Origin: Sphingomonas canadensis
Lineage (GTDB): Bacteria; Pseudomonadota; Alphaproteobacteria; Sphingomonadales; Sphingomonadaceae
NCBI RefSeq assembly: GCF_026013525.1
Contig: NZ_JAPDRA010000012.1
Coordinates: forward strand, 1 to 64,000
Length of the DNA stretch: 64,000 nt
Reading direction: 5' to 3'
Every line of letters starts with the position of its first letter. The stretch's first letter is position 1. Under the pieces are notes generated by a model that worked only from the letters and a program-made list of their open reading frames with translations, was not told where the DNA came from and did not search any database. Below, piece after piece: positions 8,184 to 15,824 of the stretch. Position numbers and translations under genes: made by a program.

Positions 8184-8252
8184 AAACCCTTTCGCGTCCG
8201 CAAACCTTCGCAAGCAGAGGCCGGCGAGCGCACGGCCATGGCGCATCGCTAA

Positions 8253-8310
8253 AAGTCTATCCTGTTCAGGCGGCCCCGGCCCGATTCCGCCAAAGGCGGA
8301 CAGACCCTAG
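8253..8310. repeat. Palindromic repeat family A, internally deleted copy
   Basis: The left 30 bases match the left end of the copy at 191-323 (CCTGTTCAGGCGGCCCCGGCCC) and are joined directly to its right end (GATTCCGCCAAAGGCGGACAGA). The central hairpin core is missing. It sits 12 bp past the dcd stop codon (dcd is read from the other strand), much like copy 1 sits at the end of cca. Confidence 0.75.
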
Positions 8311-8321
8311 CAGGACGCCGC

Positions 8322-8873
8322 CTACAGCCGCGGCAGGGTTACCCCACGCTGGCCCATATATTTGCCAGCGCGGTCGGCATAGCTCGTCTCGCAGGGCTCG
8401 TTGCCCTTCAGGAACAGGAACTGGCAGGCGCCCTCATTGGCGTAGATCTTCGCAGGCAGGGGCGTGGTGTTCGAGAATTCCAGCGTCACATGCCCCTCCC
8501 ACTCGGGTTCGAGCGGGGTGACGTTCACGATGATGCCGCAGCGTGCATAGGTGGACTTGCCCAGGCAGATCACCAGCACGTCGCGCGGCACGCGGAAATA
8601 TTCCACCGTGCGCGCCAGCGCGAAGCTGTTTGGCGGGATCACGCACACATCGGTGCGGCGATCGACGAAGCTGTTGGAGGCGAAATCCTTGGGGTCCACC
8701 ACCGCGCTGTCGACATTGGTGAAAATCTTGAACTCGTCCGCCACGCGCGCGTCATAGCCATAGGAGGACAGGCCATAGCTGATGCAGCCCTCGCGGCGCT
8801 GGCCCTCCACAAAGGGCTCGATCATCCCGTGGTTGAGGGCCTGTTCGCGAATCCAGCGGTCGGATAGGATCAT
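8322..8873 (-). CDS. dcd: dCTP deaminase
   Basis: A 183-residue trimeric-type dCTP deaminase producing dUTP for thymidylate synthesis. The start MILSDRWIREQA, the GLSSYGYDARV segment, CLGKSTYARCG and the catalytic-region VTLEFSNTTPLP are all characteristic, and length matches the family. No neighbouring gene shares the pathway except cdd (cytidine deaminase) 2.5 kb away. The ATG at 8873 is the natural N-terminus. The 3' end abuts a family A repeat. Confidence 0.95.
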   Translation of the reverse strand: MILSDRWIREQALNHGMIEPFVEGQRREGCISYGLSSYGYDARVADEFKIFTNVDSAVVDPKDFASNSFVDRRTDVCVIPPNSFALARTVEYFRVPRDVLVICLGKSTYARCGIIVNVTPLEPEWEGHVTLEFSNTTPLPAKIYANEGACQFLFLKGNEPCETSYADRAGKYMGQRGVTLPRL

Positions 8874-8940
8874 GGGCGAGAGCTTTCGCGGCTATTGCGG
8901 CATGGGGCAAGAGGGCGCGCGAACAGGGGGGAGACGGACG

Positions 8941-9324
8941 ATGCGGAAAGCGATGCTGGCGGGTGCGGCGATGGCGATCGCGGCGGCGGGCGCATGGGCC
9001 GGGGCGGCCTGGGGCAGCGGTCAGGCGGCGCCCAAGGCCTATATCGTCGCGCGGATGAGCATCCATGATCCGGCGGGCTTCGCGCGCTATGCGCCGCAGG
9101 TGCCCGCGGTACTGGCGATGCATGGCGGCCGCTATCTGGCGCGCGCCGGGCGTTTCGAGCTGCTCGAAGGCGCGGCGGCGGGAGACCGGGCGGTGATCCT
9201 GGAATTCCCCAGCATGGATGCGGCGCGCGCCTTTTATTATTCGCCCGAATATCAGGCGATCGCGCCGATCCGCCGCGCGGCGACGGAGGGCGGGTCGTTC
9301 ATCGTCGAGGGCGTGGCGCCCTGA
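8941..9324 (+). CDS. DUF1330 domain protein with signal peptide
   Basis: A 127-residue protein with an N-terminal export signal or anchor (MRKAMLAGAAMAIAAAGAWAG), then a DUF1330 domain of ferredoxin-like dimeric alpha-beta barrel type (AYIVARMSIHDPAGFARYAPQVPAVLAMHGGRYL...FPSMDAARAFYYSPEYQAI). DUF1330 proteins are usually cytoplasmic, so the leader is a little unusual. GGGGGGAGA at 8925-8933 supports the ATG at 8941. Function unknown. Divergent from dcd and convergent with the acetylesterase gene. Confidence 0.85.
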   Translation: MRKAMLAGAAMAIAAAGAWAGAAWGSGQAAPKAYIVARMSIHDPAGFARYAPQVPAVLAMHGGRYLARAGRFELLEGAAAGDRAVILEFPSMDAARAFYYSPEYQAIAPIRRAATEGGSFIVEGVAP

Positions 9325-9334
9325 ACCGCGGCGG

Positions 9335-11287
9335 TCATTCGACCGCGAGTTCGAAAGGCGCCGCGGGCAGGCCGCTGCCGTCGTAGAGGTTGCAGACCGG
9401 GCTGTCCCCCCAGCAGAAGCGGACGCGATAAGCGGGGCCGCCCGCGGTATCGAGGACAACGGCCGCACCCGCGATCCGGCCGGGCACGAAGCGGCAGCTT
9501 CCCGGCTGCACGCCGCACAGCTCGAAGCCCAGAACCTGCGCGCCGCTGTACGCCAGCAGGGTCCCGGTGATGTCAGCGAAGGAGACGGCCACATTGCCGT
9601 CCACCCGCCGCGCGGCCGTGACCCGCGGGCCGGAGGGCGGCTCCGCCGAGCCATAGGCGGCCGCGCGCGCGGCCCGGGCGGCGCGCGTGCCGACGTCCTG
9701 CTTGTTCACCGGATGCAGATCCTCGGCATCGCCGATGTCGATCGTCACCACCAGCGCGGCATGCGCGTCCGCCGCCACGGCGCGGCGCTGCTGGTCGCGG
9801 ATGCTCGCGAAGCCGCTCTCGGCTGGTGCCGTCACCCGCGCGCCCCATTGCGGAAGCTGGACGATCACGAAGGGCAGGGCGGGATCGCCGAGCTGCGCGC
9901 GCCAGCCCGACATCATCGCGGCAAGACGCCCTGCATAGCCCTGCGCCATGCCCGCGTCGCTCTCGCCCTGGTACCAGGCGGCGCCGCGCAGCCCATAGCG
10001 GCCCAGCGGGGCGATCATCGCGTTGTAGATGCTCGATAGCCCCGCCGAGCTCTCCCACGGGGCATGGGGCAGATCGTTGCTGCCGGGCGTCACGCGGTAG
10101 CGCCAGCGCGCGGGATCGCCGAGCGGGATGCGGGTGCCGTCGGCCAGGCGTAGCGCGAACTGTTCCGGAGCGCCCCACATGCCGCCGCCGCCCCAACTGT
10201 CATATGCGGCCACAGCGATGCCGTTGCGCCCGGGGCGGAGCAGCTTGCGCGCGAGCGGATAGCTGCGGGTCAGGTCCCAGCTCGCGGTGCTGCCGACGCC
10301 GGTGCCGTTGACGAAGGTCATGTCGAGATCGTCGATCACGCCCAGTTCCAGCGTGGCGGCCTGTTTCGCCTGCGCGGGCGTCAGGTTGATCTCGGTGCGG
10401 TACCAGACGACGCCGTTATAGGCGGCGAGTTCCGGCACGCCCCAGCCTTCCCATTGGGAGAAGGAGGGGACGGGGCGCCATTCGCCCGGCGGGTTCGGCT
10501 GCCAGGGCTCGGTGCCCGGGGCATCGCCGCTGCGCCCGCGCCACCATTCGCCCCAGGAACGGCCCCATTGCGCGGTCGCGGCTTGCGGATCGCTGCGCTG
10601 GAGCGCGAGCAGCCTCAGCGGTTCGCGCAGCGCCGCGTCGCCCGCCATCGTCGCCTCCGGCCGCCAGGCGTTGATCGCGGTGCCGCCCCAGGAGGAATCG
10701 ATCAGCCCGAACGGCACCTTCTCCGTCTTGCGCAGCTCGCGCGCCAGGAACCAGCAGACCGCGGAGAAGTCGCCGATCGTCTGCGGCGTCACCGGCTGCC
10801 AGGCCACGGGGCGCAGGAAATCGGCCTGGGGCGCGGCGGCGGTATCGTGCTGGACGCTCAGGATGCGGACCTGCGGATCGTTGGCGGCAGCCACCTCGGC
10901 CGGACCGGCGATCGACGCGGACACCGGCCATTCCATGTTCGACTGGCCCGAACAGAGCCACACGTCGCCCACCAGCACGTCGTTCATGGTCTGGCTGCGC
11001 CCCGAAGAGCCGGAGACGGTGAGCGAATAGGGGCCGCCCGCAGGCAGGGCGGGGAGATCGGCAGACCAGGCGGTCGATTTGTCGCTGCTGGCTGTTACCG
11101 CGATCCCGTTCATCGTGACGGTCACCGTCTCGCCGGGCCGCTTGCTGCCCCACAGGCGGATCGGGCGATCGCGCTGGAGGACGGCATGATCCTGAAAGAT
11201 CGAGGCGAGCAGCGGCGCGTCCGGCTGTGCGGCGGCGGGCGTGGCGAACAGCACGGCCGCGATCAGGCCCGCGATCAGCTTGGGCAT
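9335..11287 (-). CDS. Sialate O-acetylesterase (SGNH family), exported
   Basis: A 650-residue exported esterase that would remove acetyl groups from sialic acids or, in plant-associated bacteria, from acetylated glycans. Signal peptide residues 1-21 (ending ATPAAAQ). The catalytic Ser is S116 in CSGQSNMEWPV; the WYQGESDAG block and the Asp-x-x-His pair in DAEDLHPVNK complete the SGNH set. A beta-sandwich insertion (WYRTEINLTPAQA...) separates the blocks, as usual for the family. A LacI-type palindrome lies 20 bp upstream of the ATG, the same motif found in front of the GH5 gene at 20.6 kb, suggesting shared control in hemicellulose use. Confidence 0.9.
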   Translation of the reverse strand: MPKLIAGLIAAVLFATPAAAQPDAPLLASIFQDHAVLQRDRPIRLWGSKRPGETVTVTMNGIAVTASSDKSTAWSADLPALPAGGPYSLTVSGSSGRSQTMNDVLVGDVWLCSGQSNMEWPVSASIAGPAEVAAANDPQVRILSVQHDTAAAPQADFLRPVAWQPVTPQTIGDFSAVCWFLARELRKTEKVPFGLIDSSWGGTAINAWRPEATMAGDAALREPLRLLALQRSDPQAATAQWGRSWGEWWRGRSGDAPGTEPWQPNPPGEWRPVPSFSQWEGWGVPELAAYNGVVWYRTEINLTPAQAKQAATLELGVIDDLDMTFVNGTGVGSTASWDLTRSYPLARKLLRPGRNGIAVAAYDSWGGGGMWGAPEQFALRLADGTRIPLGDPARWRYRVTPGSNDLPHAPWESSAGLSSIYNAMIAPLGRYGLRGAAWYQGESDAGMAQGYAGRLAAMMSGWRAQLGDPALPFVIVQLPQWGARVTAPAESGFASIRDQQRRAVAADAHAALVVTIDIGDAEDLHPVNKQDVGTRAARAARAAAYGSAEPPSGPRVTAARRVDGNVAVSFADITGTLLAYSGAQVLGFELCGVQPGSCRFVPGRIAGAAVVLDTAGGPAYRVRFCWGDSPVCNLYDGSGLPAAPFELAVE

Positions 11288-11306
11288 CAGGCTCTCCCCT
11301 AAATAT

Positions 11307-11320
11307 TGTTAGCGCTATCA
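11307..11320. promoter_or_regulatory. LacI/GalR-type operator upstream of the acetylesterase
   Basis: TGTTAGCGCTATCA is a near-perfect palindrome around the central AGCGCT, matching the usual LacI-family core. It sits 20-33 bp upstream of the start at 11287, where a bound repressor would block transcription. A related site occurs at 20621-20634. Confidence 0.6.
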
Positions 11321-11391
11321 AAGCGTAGCGCGGCGCGATTGGCAAGAGCGCGCGTGCGTCGGGAGAGCGGCGGCGCGGCCGCGTCAGCGCG

Positions 11392-11838
11392 TCAGGCCAG
11401 CCCCAGGTCGCGCGGGCCGAATGCGGCGGGGAGCAGTTCGGACAACAGGTAGCTGCGGCACTCGTCGCCCTCGGCGCCCGCGCAATGGACGCGCACGTCA
11501 CGCCCGCCGAGCTGTGCCGCCTCGTTGATCACCTGGCGGCATCGGCCGCAGGGGCTCACCGGGTCGCTGCCGGCAGGGCCGGAGGGACCGATGATGCCGC
11601 CGATCACCCCGATCGCGACGACATCGGCCAGCCGCCCGCGCGCGCTGGTGGTGGCCAGCGCCACCGTCTCGGCGCAGAGCGACAGGCCATAGCTGGCGTT
11701 TTCGAAATTGGCGCCGGTGATCACGCTGCCGTCGCTGAGCAGCACCGCGGCGCCGACGCCGAATCCCGAATAGGGGGCATAGGCATGCCGCGCCGCCGCC
11801 CGCGCCGCGGCGATCAGTTCCCGGGCTTCGTCTTCCAT
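11392..11838 (-). CDS. cdd: Cytidine deaminase
   Basis: A 148-residue zinc enzyme deaminating cytidine and deoxycytidine. The catalytic motifs are FENASYGLSLCAETVAL (zinc Cys and catalytic Glu) and PCGRCRQVINE (two zinc Cys). The N-terminal APYSGFGVGAAVL is typical of the homotetrameric class. The ATG at 11838 lies 25 bp inside the end of the GH25 gene, so expression is probably coupled. The pairing with a GH25 gene is not functionally obvious. Confidence 0.95.
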   Translation of the reverse strand: MEDEARELIAAARAAARHAYAPYSGFGVGAAVLLSDGSVITGANFENASYGLSLCAETVALATTSARGRLADVVAIGVIGGIIGPSGPAGSDPVSPCGRCRQVINEAAQLGGRDVRVHCAGAEGDECRSYLLSELLPAAFGPRDLGLA

Positions 11839-12530
11839 CGTGCCATCACATTCCAGTTCACGGGGCCCGCCACGCCGGCGACGCGGCGGAAGGTGCTTGC
11901 CTGCCATATCCGCCACGGCTTGTCGAAATAGGAGGGCGGGAAAAATGCCCCGCTGCTCCACATCGGCCGGGGAATGGCCGCGCTGACGCGATAGCGATCC
12001 TCGAACGCGCGCGAGACCTTGAGCACGGCCAGCTTGCCGCTCAGTCCCTCCACGTCCGCCAGGAAACGGCGGATCTCCGCCAGCACGACGTCGCGATCGG
12101 GCCGGGCGGTACAGTCCGGCTCGAAATCCAGCTCTATCGCGAAGGGCAGGTCTTCGGCGATCGGCCGCACGCGCGAGACGAGGTTGACCGCCTGGTCCGC
12201 CGCAAGCTGGCACAGCGAGAAGATGTGCAGCGCGCCGCGGCGCACGCCCGCCTCGAAAGCGCCGTGCCAGTTTATGCTGAACCGCCGGTCGCGCCCGCGC
12301 GCGCCTATCGTCGCGCGTACATAGGCAAAGCGGACGCCGCCCTGATCATGGGCCAGGCGCCAGTCGATCACGCCGTGGCGCTCGCCAACGTCGATGCCCT
12401 GCATCGGAAAGTCGTGGAACGACGGGCGCCAGTTCACTGCGATCAGCGCGGCCAGCATCAGCAGCAGCGCCGTCGCCAGCAGGATTCCGGCAAGCACGCG
12501 GGTCCGGCGCCAGAGGGTGCGCGCCGACAC
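11814..12530 (-). CDS. Glycoside hydrolase family 25 (lysozyme-type) protein, membrane-anchored
   Basis: A 238-residue protein with an N-terminal membrane anchor (about residues 12-33) and a GH25 muramidase domain. Visible markers are MQGIDVGERHGVIDW at the start of the barrel, FAYVRATIGARGRD, and the acidic ELDFEPD strand corresponding to the catalytic DxE. The start is a GTG at 12530, 8 bp after the UPF0262 stop; no ATG lies upstream in frame before that gene. Likely acts on peptidoglycan in the periplasm. It overlaps cdd by 25 bp and forms an operon with UPF0262 and cdd. Confidence 0.85.
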   Translation of the reverse strand: MSARTLWRRTRVLAGILLATALLLMLAALIAVNWRPSFHDFPMQGIDVGERHGVIDWRLAHDQGGVRFAYVRATIGARGRDRRFSINWHGAFEAGVRRGALHIFSLCQLAADQAVNLVSRVRPIAEDLPFAIELDFEPDCTARPDRDVVLAEIRRFLADVEGLSGKLAVLKVSRAFEDRYRVSAAIPRPMWSSGAFFPPSYFDKPWRIWQASTFRRVAGVAGPVNWNVMARWKTKPGN

Positions 12531-12537
12531 CCCCGCG

Positions 12538-13017
12538 TCAGCCCCGGATGTGGAGCACGCAGATCAGCGTGAACAGCCGCCTTGCCGTGTCGAAATCCAC
12601 GTCGATCTTGCCCTCCAGCCGCTCGCGCAGCAGTTCGGCTGCCTGGTTGTGAATCGCGCGGCGGGCCATATCGACCGTCTCGATCTGCTGCGGCGTCGCG
12701 TTGCGAATCGCCTGATAGTAGCTGTCGCAGATGGCAAAATAATCACGGATCGGGCGGCGAAAGGCGGCCAGACCCAGCACCAGTGTTTCGAGGTGGGACC
12801 GGTCCTCGCGCCGGATCTCCAGCGCCAGCCGCCCTTCCTGCACGCTCAAGTGCAGGCGGAAGGGCCCGGCATAGTCCGCGGCATGGCGCAGCGGGGCGAA
12901 GTGATTGTCCTCCAGCAGGTCATAGATGGCGACGCGACGTTCCTGCTCGATATCCGCCGAGCGCCACAGGATGGTGCGCTCGTCCAGCGTTACTTCGATG
13001 ATCCGCGGATCGGCCAT
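12538..13017 (-). CDS. UPF0262 family protein
   Basis: A 159-residue soluble protein starting MADPRIIEVTLDERTILWRS and including DNHFAPLRHAADYAGPFRLHLS and RPIRDYFAICDSYYQAIRNATP, all typical of UPF0262, an alphaproteobacterial family of unknown function. A longer frame to 13050 exists but the ATG at 13017 matches the family N-terminus. It leads the minus-strand operon UPF0262-GH25-cdd and is divergent from dnaB with 70 bp between the starts. Confidence 0.9.
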   Translation of the reverse strand: MADPRIIEVTLDERTILWRSADIEQERRVAIYDLLEDNHFAPLRHAADYAGPFRLHLSVQEGRLALEIRREDRSHLETLVLGLAAFRRPIRDYFAICDSYYQAIRNATPQQIETVDMARRAIHNQAAELLRERLEGKIDVDFDTARRLFTLICVLHIRG

Positions 13018-13087
13018 GTTCGCCCTATCCGTGCATTCCACGCTTTCCACAAGCGGCGCATTCGATGGTAAATGCTAGGGCACGGTC

Positions 13088-14581
13088 ATGGCACAGCCGA
13101 TTCCCTTTCCCGCCCCCGGTCAACCGGAGGGCTCGACCCTGCCCCAGAATGTGGAGGCGGAGGCCGCGCTGCTCGGCGCGATGATGATCGACAACCGCAT
13201 CGTGGAAGACGTGCTGGTCAAGCTGCGGCCCGAACATTTCCACGAGCCGCTGCACGGCCGCATCTTCGAACAGATCGTGGCGCTGGTCAGCGACAACCGG
13301 CTGGCGAACCCGGTGACGCTGCGTCCGCTGTTCACCGCGGACGCGGGGATGCAGGAGGTGGGCGGCCCGGCCTATCTGGCGCAGCTCACCGGCAATCCGG
13401 CCAGCCTGCTCGGCGCGCGGGCCTTTGCCGACCAGATCTATGACCTGGCGATGCTGCGTGCGCTGGTGGGCGTGGGCCGCGAACTGGTGGACGGCGCGCT
13501 CGACACCAGCCAGGAGATCAATCCCGCCGCGCAGATCGAACGCGCCGAGATGAAGCTCTACGAGGTCGCCGAGAAGGGCGAGAGCGACGGCGGGGCCAAG
13601 AGCTTCACCCGCGCCGCGATGCTGGCGGTGAAGCAGGCCGAGCGGGCGATGAACTCGGGCGGCAGCGTTTCGGGCATCACCACCGGGCTTAGCGATCTCA
13701 ACGCGATGACCGGCGGCATGAACCGTTCGGACCTGATCATCCTGGCCGGCCGCCCGGGCATGGGCAAGACCTCGCTTGCCACCAACATCGCGTTCAACGC
13801 CGCGCGCCGCTGGCTGGACGACAAGGAGGCGGGCATCGCCGAGGATCGCTCGATCGGCGCCCCGGTGGCCTTTTTCAGCCTGGAAATGTCGGCGGACCAG
13901 CTCGCGATGCGCATCCTTTCCGAACAATCGGAGATTGTGTCGGAAAAGCTGCGCACCGGCGATATCAGTCCGGGCAATTTCCAGAAGTTCGCCCGCGCCG
14001 CGGCCGAGCTGGAGCAGCTCCCGCTGTTCATCGACGATACGCCCGGCCTGACGATCGCGGCGCTGCGCACGCGCGCGCGGCGGCTGAAGCGCCAGCACAA
14101 GATCGGCATGGTGGTGGTCGATTACCTCCAGCTCCTCCAGGGCAGCTCGCGCGCGCAGGGCGATGGGCGCGTGCAGGAAATCTCCGAGATCAGCCGCGGC
14201 CTGAAGACACTGGCCAAGGAGCTGCACGTGCCGGTGCTGGCGCTCTCCCAGCTCAGCCGCGCGGTGGAAAGCCGCGAGGACAAGCGGCCCCAGCTATCGG
14301 ACCTGCGCGAATCGGGATCGATCGAACAGGACGCGGACATCGTGCTGTTCGTCTATCGCGACGAATATTATCACGATTTCAAGGCGCCCAAGGCCCCCGA
14401 TGCCAACTCCAGCCCCGACGAGGTGGCCAAATACCAGACCTGGCAGGAGGAGCAGCTCCGCGTGGCGAACAAGGCGAGCGTGATCGTGGCCAAGCAGCGC
14501 CACGGCGCCACGGGCACGGTGGACCTGCGCTTCGATCGTCAGTTCACCAAGTTCAGCGATCTGGCGCCCAGCGGGTTCTGA
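13088..14581 (+). CDS. dnaB: Replicative DNA helicase DnaB
   Basis: A 497-residue hexameric fork helicase. The N-terminal collar domain starts at LPQNVEAEAALLGAMMIDNR. The RecA-like C-terminal domain has the Walker A AGRPGMGKTSLA, a SLEMSADQLAMRIL helix, Walker B MVVVDYLQLL and the LSQLSRAVESR motif followed by RQHGATG-type arginine finger region (KQRHGATGTVDLRF). No intein or insertion is present; length is normal. Start ATG at 13088; monocistronic. Confidence 0.97.
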   Translation: MAQPIPFPAPGQPEGSTLPQNVEAEAALLGAMMIDNRIVEDVLVKLRPEHFHEPLHGRIFEQIVALVSDNRLANPVTLRPLFTADAGMQEVGGPAYLAQLTGNPASLLGARAFADQIYDLAMLRALVGVGRELVDGALDTSQEINPAAQIERAEMKLYEVAEKGESDGGAKSFTRAAMLAVKQAERAMNSGGSVSGITTGLSDLNAMTGGMNRSDLIILAGRPGMGKTSLATNIAFNAARRWLDDKEAGIAEDRSIGAPVAFFSLEMSADQLAMRILSEQSEIVSEKLRTGDISPGNFQKFARAAAELEQLPLFIDDTPGLTIAALRTRARRLKRQHKIGMVVVDYLQLLQGSSRAQGDGRVQEISEISRGLKTLAKELHVPVLALSQLSRAVESREDKRPQLSDLRESGSIEQDADIVLFVYRDEYYHDFKAPKAPDANSSPDEVAKYQTWQEEQLRVANKASVIVAKQRHGATGTVDLRFDRQFTKFSDLAPSGF

Positions 14582-14608
14582 ACGCGGGCCGCGCCACGCG
14601 CGCGGCGT

Positions 14609-15406
14609 TCAGAACACGGGCAGGTTGGGATCGTTGTCGTCCAGCGGGGTGTGGATGCCGCACTCGGTCTTCTCCCAGCCGCGCCAGCGGCCGGCGCGCG
14701 GGTCTTCGCCCGGCTTGACGATGCTGGTGCAGGGCGAGCAGCCGATCGAGAGATAGCCCTGCTCCACCAGCGGATGGCGGGGGAGGGCGTGCGCATCGAA
14801 ATAGGCGTCCAGGTCTTCCTTGGTCCAGTCGGCCAGCGGGTTGACCTTCAGGCGGCCGGCGGCATCGGACGTGTCGATCTCGAACCGCGGCATGGCGGAA
14901 CGGGTGCTGGCCTGGAACGCCTTGCGCCCGGTGATGCTGGCGTCGAAGCCGCGCATCGCGTCTGCCAGCGGCACCACCTTGCGGATCTCGCAGCAGCCGT
15001 CCGGATCATAGGACCAGCGCAGGCCGGTGGCGTCGCGCTTCTCGATCGTGGCCGCATCGGGCGTGAGGTTGCGGAAGTCCTTGAGGCCCAGCAGCGATAC
15101 CAGCGTGTCGCGATAGGCCAGCGTTTCCGGGAAATGCTTGCCGGTATCCAGGAACAGCACGGGCACCGCGGGATCGATGCTGGCGACCAGATGCAGCAGC
15201 ACCGCCGATTCCGCGCCGAAGGACGAAACCAGCGCGATATCGCCCGCCATATGCTCGCCCAGCACGGTGCGCAGCATCTCCACGGAGTCGGTGCCGCGGA
15301 ACATATGGTTCAGGCGCACGGCATCGGCCGCGGTGAAGCGCGGCGCGACATCGATCCGGTCGACCGTGCGATCGGCGCCGGATTGCTGTGCGGCCGTCTT
15401 AGCCAT
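14609..15406 (-). CDS. cysH: Assimilatory adenylyl-sulfate (APS/PAPS) reductase
   Basis: A 265-residue reductase turning activated sulfate into sulfite. Cys pairs CC (138-139) and CSPC (C223, C226) are the ligands of a [4Fe-4S] cluster, which marks the APS-reducing bacterial type rather than the enterobacterial PAPS type. The catalytic Cys lies in KTECGIH (C249). The P-loop-like SSFGAESAVLLHL is near residue 61. It is the last gene of the operon cobA-DUF2849-cysI-DUF934-cysH and overlaps the end of DUF934 by 8 bp. Confidence 0.93.
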   Translation of the reverse strand: MAKTAAQQSGADRTVDRIDVAPRFTAADAVRLNHMFRGTDSVEMLRTVLGEHMAGDIALVSSFGAESAVLLHLVASIDPAVPVLFLDTGKHFPETLAYRDTLVSLLGLKDFRNLTPDAATIEKRDATGLRWSYDPDGCCEIRKVVPLADAMRGFDASITGRKAFQASTRSAMPRFEIDTSDAAGRLKVNPLADWTKEDLDAYFDAHALPRHPLVEQGYLSIGCSPCTSIVKPGEDPRAGRWRGWEKTECGIHTPLDDNDPNLPVF

Positions 15407-15824
15407 GGCGCAGCTTCCACACCGGCACGGCGGGATCGGCGGCGCGCTGATAATGATGATCGTAGCGGGCGAGCGCGGCGGCGAGCACGGCTTCGTCCAC
15501 GGGGGCCTCGGGCGCGAAGCTGTCGAAGCCGCAGCGGCGCATCAGCGGGATCTGGTCCACGAGCACGTCGCCCTGCGCGCGCAGCTCACCGGCATAGCCC
15601 GCCTCGCGCAGGATGCGCGCGCTGGAATAGCCGCGGCCGTCGCGGAACTTGGGGAAGCTGACCTCGACCAGCGCGATGCGATCGAGATGCGGGAGGAGCG
15701 CGCGCGCGTCCTCGCCGGATTCGATGCGCACCGCGGTCGCGTTCGATTGGCCGAGGAAGGCGTCGAGCGTGACCGCGGGCTCGTCATGCGGCTCGTCGGC
15801 GCGAAAGCGCAGCGGATCACCCAT
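15399..15824 (-). CDS. DUF934 protein of the sulfite-reduction operon
   Basis: A 141-residue protein. The segments LVEVSFPKFRDGRGYSSARILRE and GDVLVDQIPLMRRCGFDSF are diagnostic of DUF934, which nearly always sits between the sulfite reductase gene and cysH in alphaproteobacteria. A role as an accessory factor in assimilatory sulfite reduction is inferred from that linkage. The ATG at 15824 overlaps the cysI stop by 8 bp; its own end overlaps cysH by 8 bp, so the order is translationally coupled. Confidence 0.9.
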   Translation of the reverse strand: MGDPLRFRADEPHDEPAVTLDAFLGQSNATAVRIESGEDARALLPHLDRIALVEVSFPKFRDGRGYSSARILREAGYAGELRAQGDVLVDQIPLMRRCGFDSFAPEAPVDEAVLAAALARYDHHYQRAADPAVPVWKLRHG

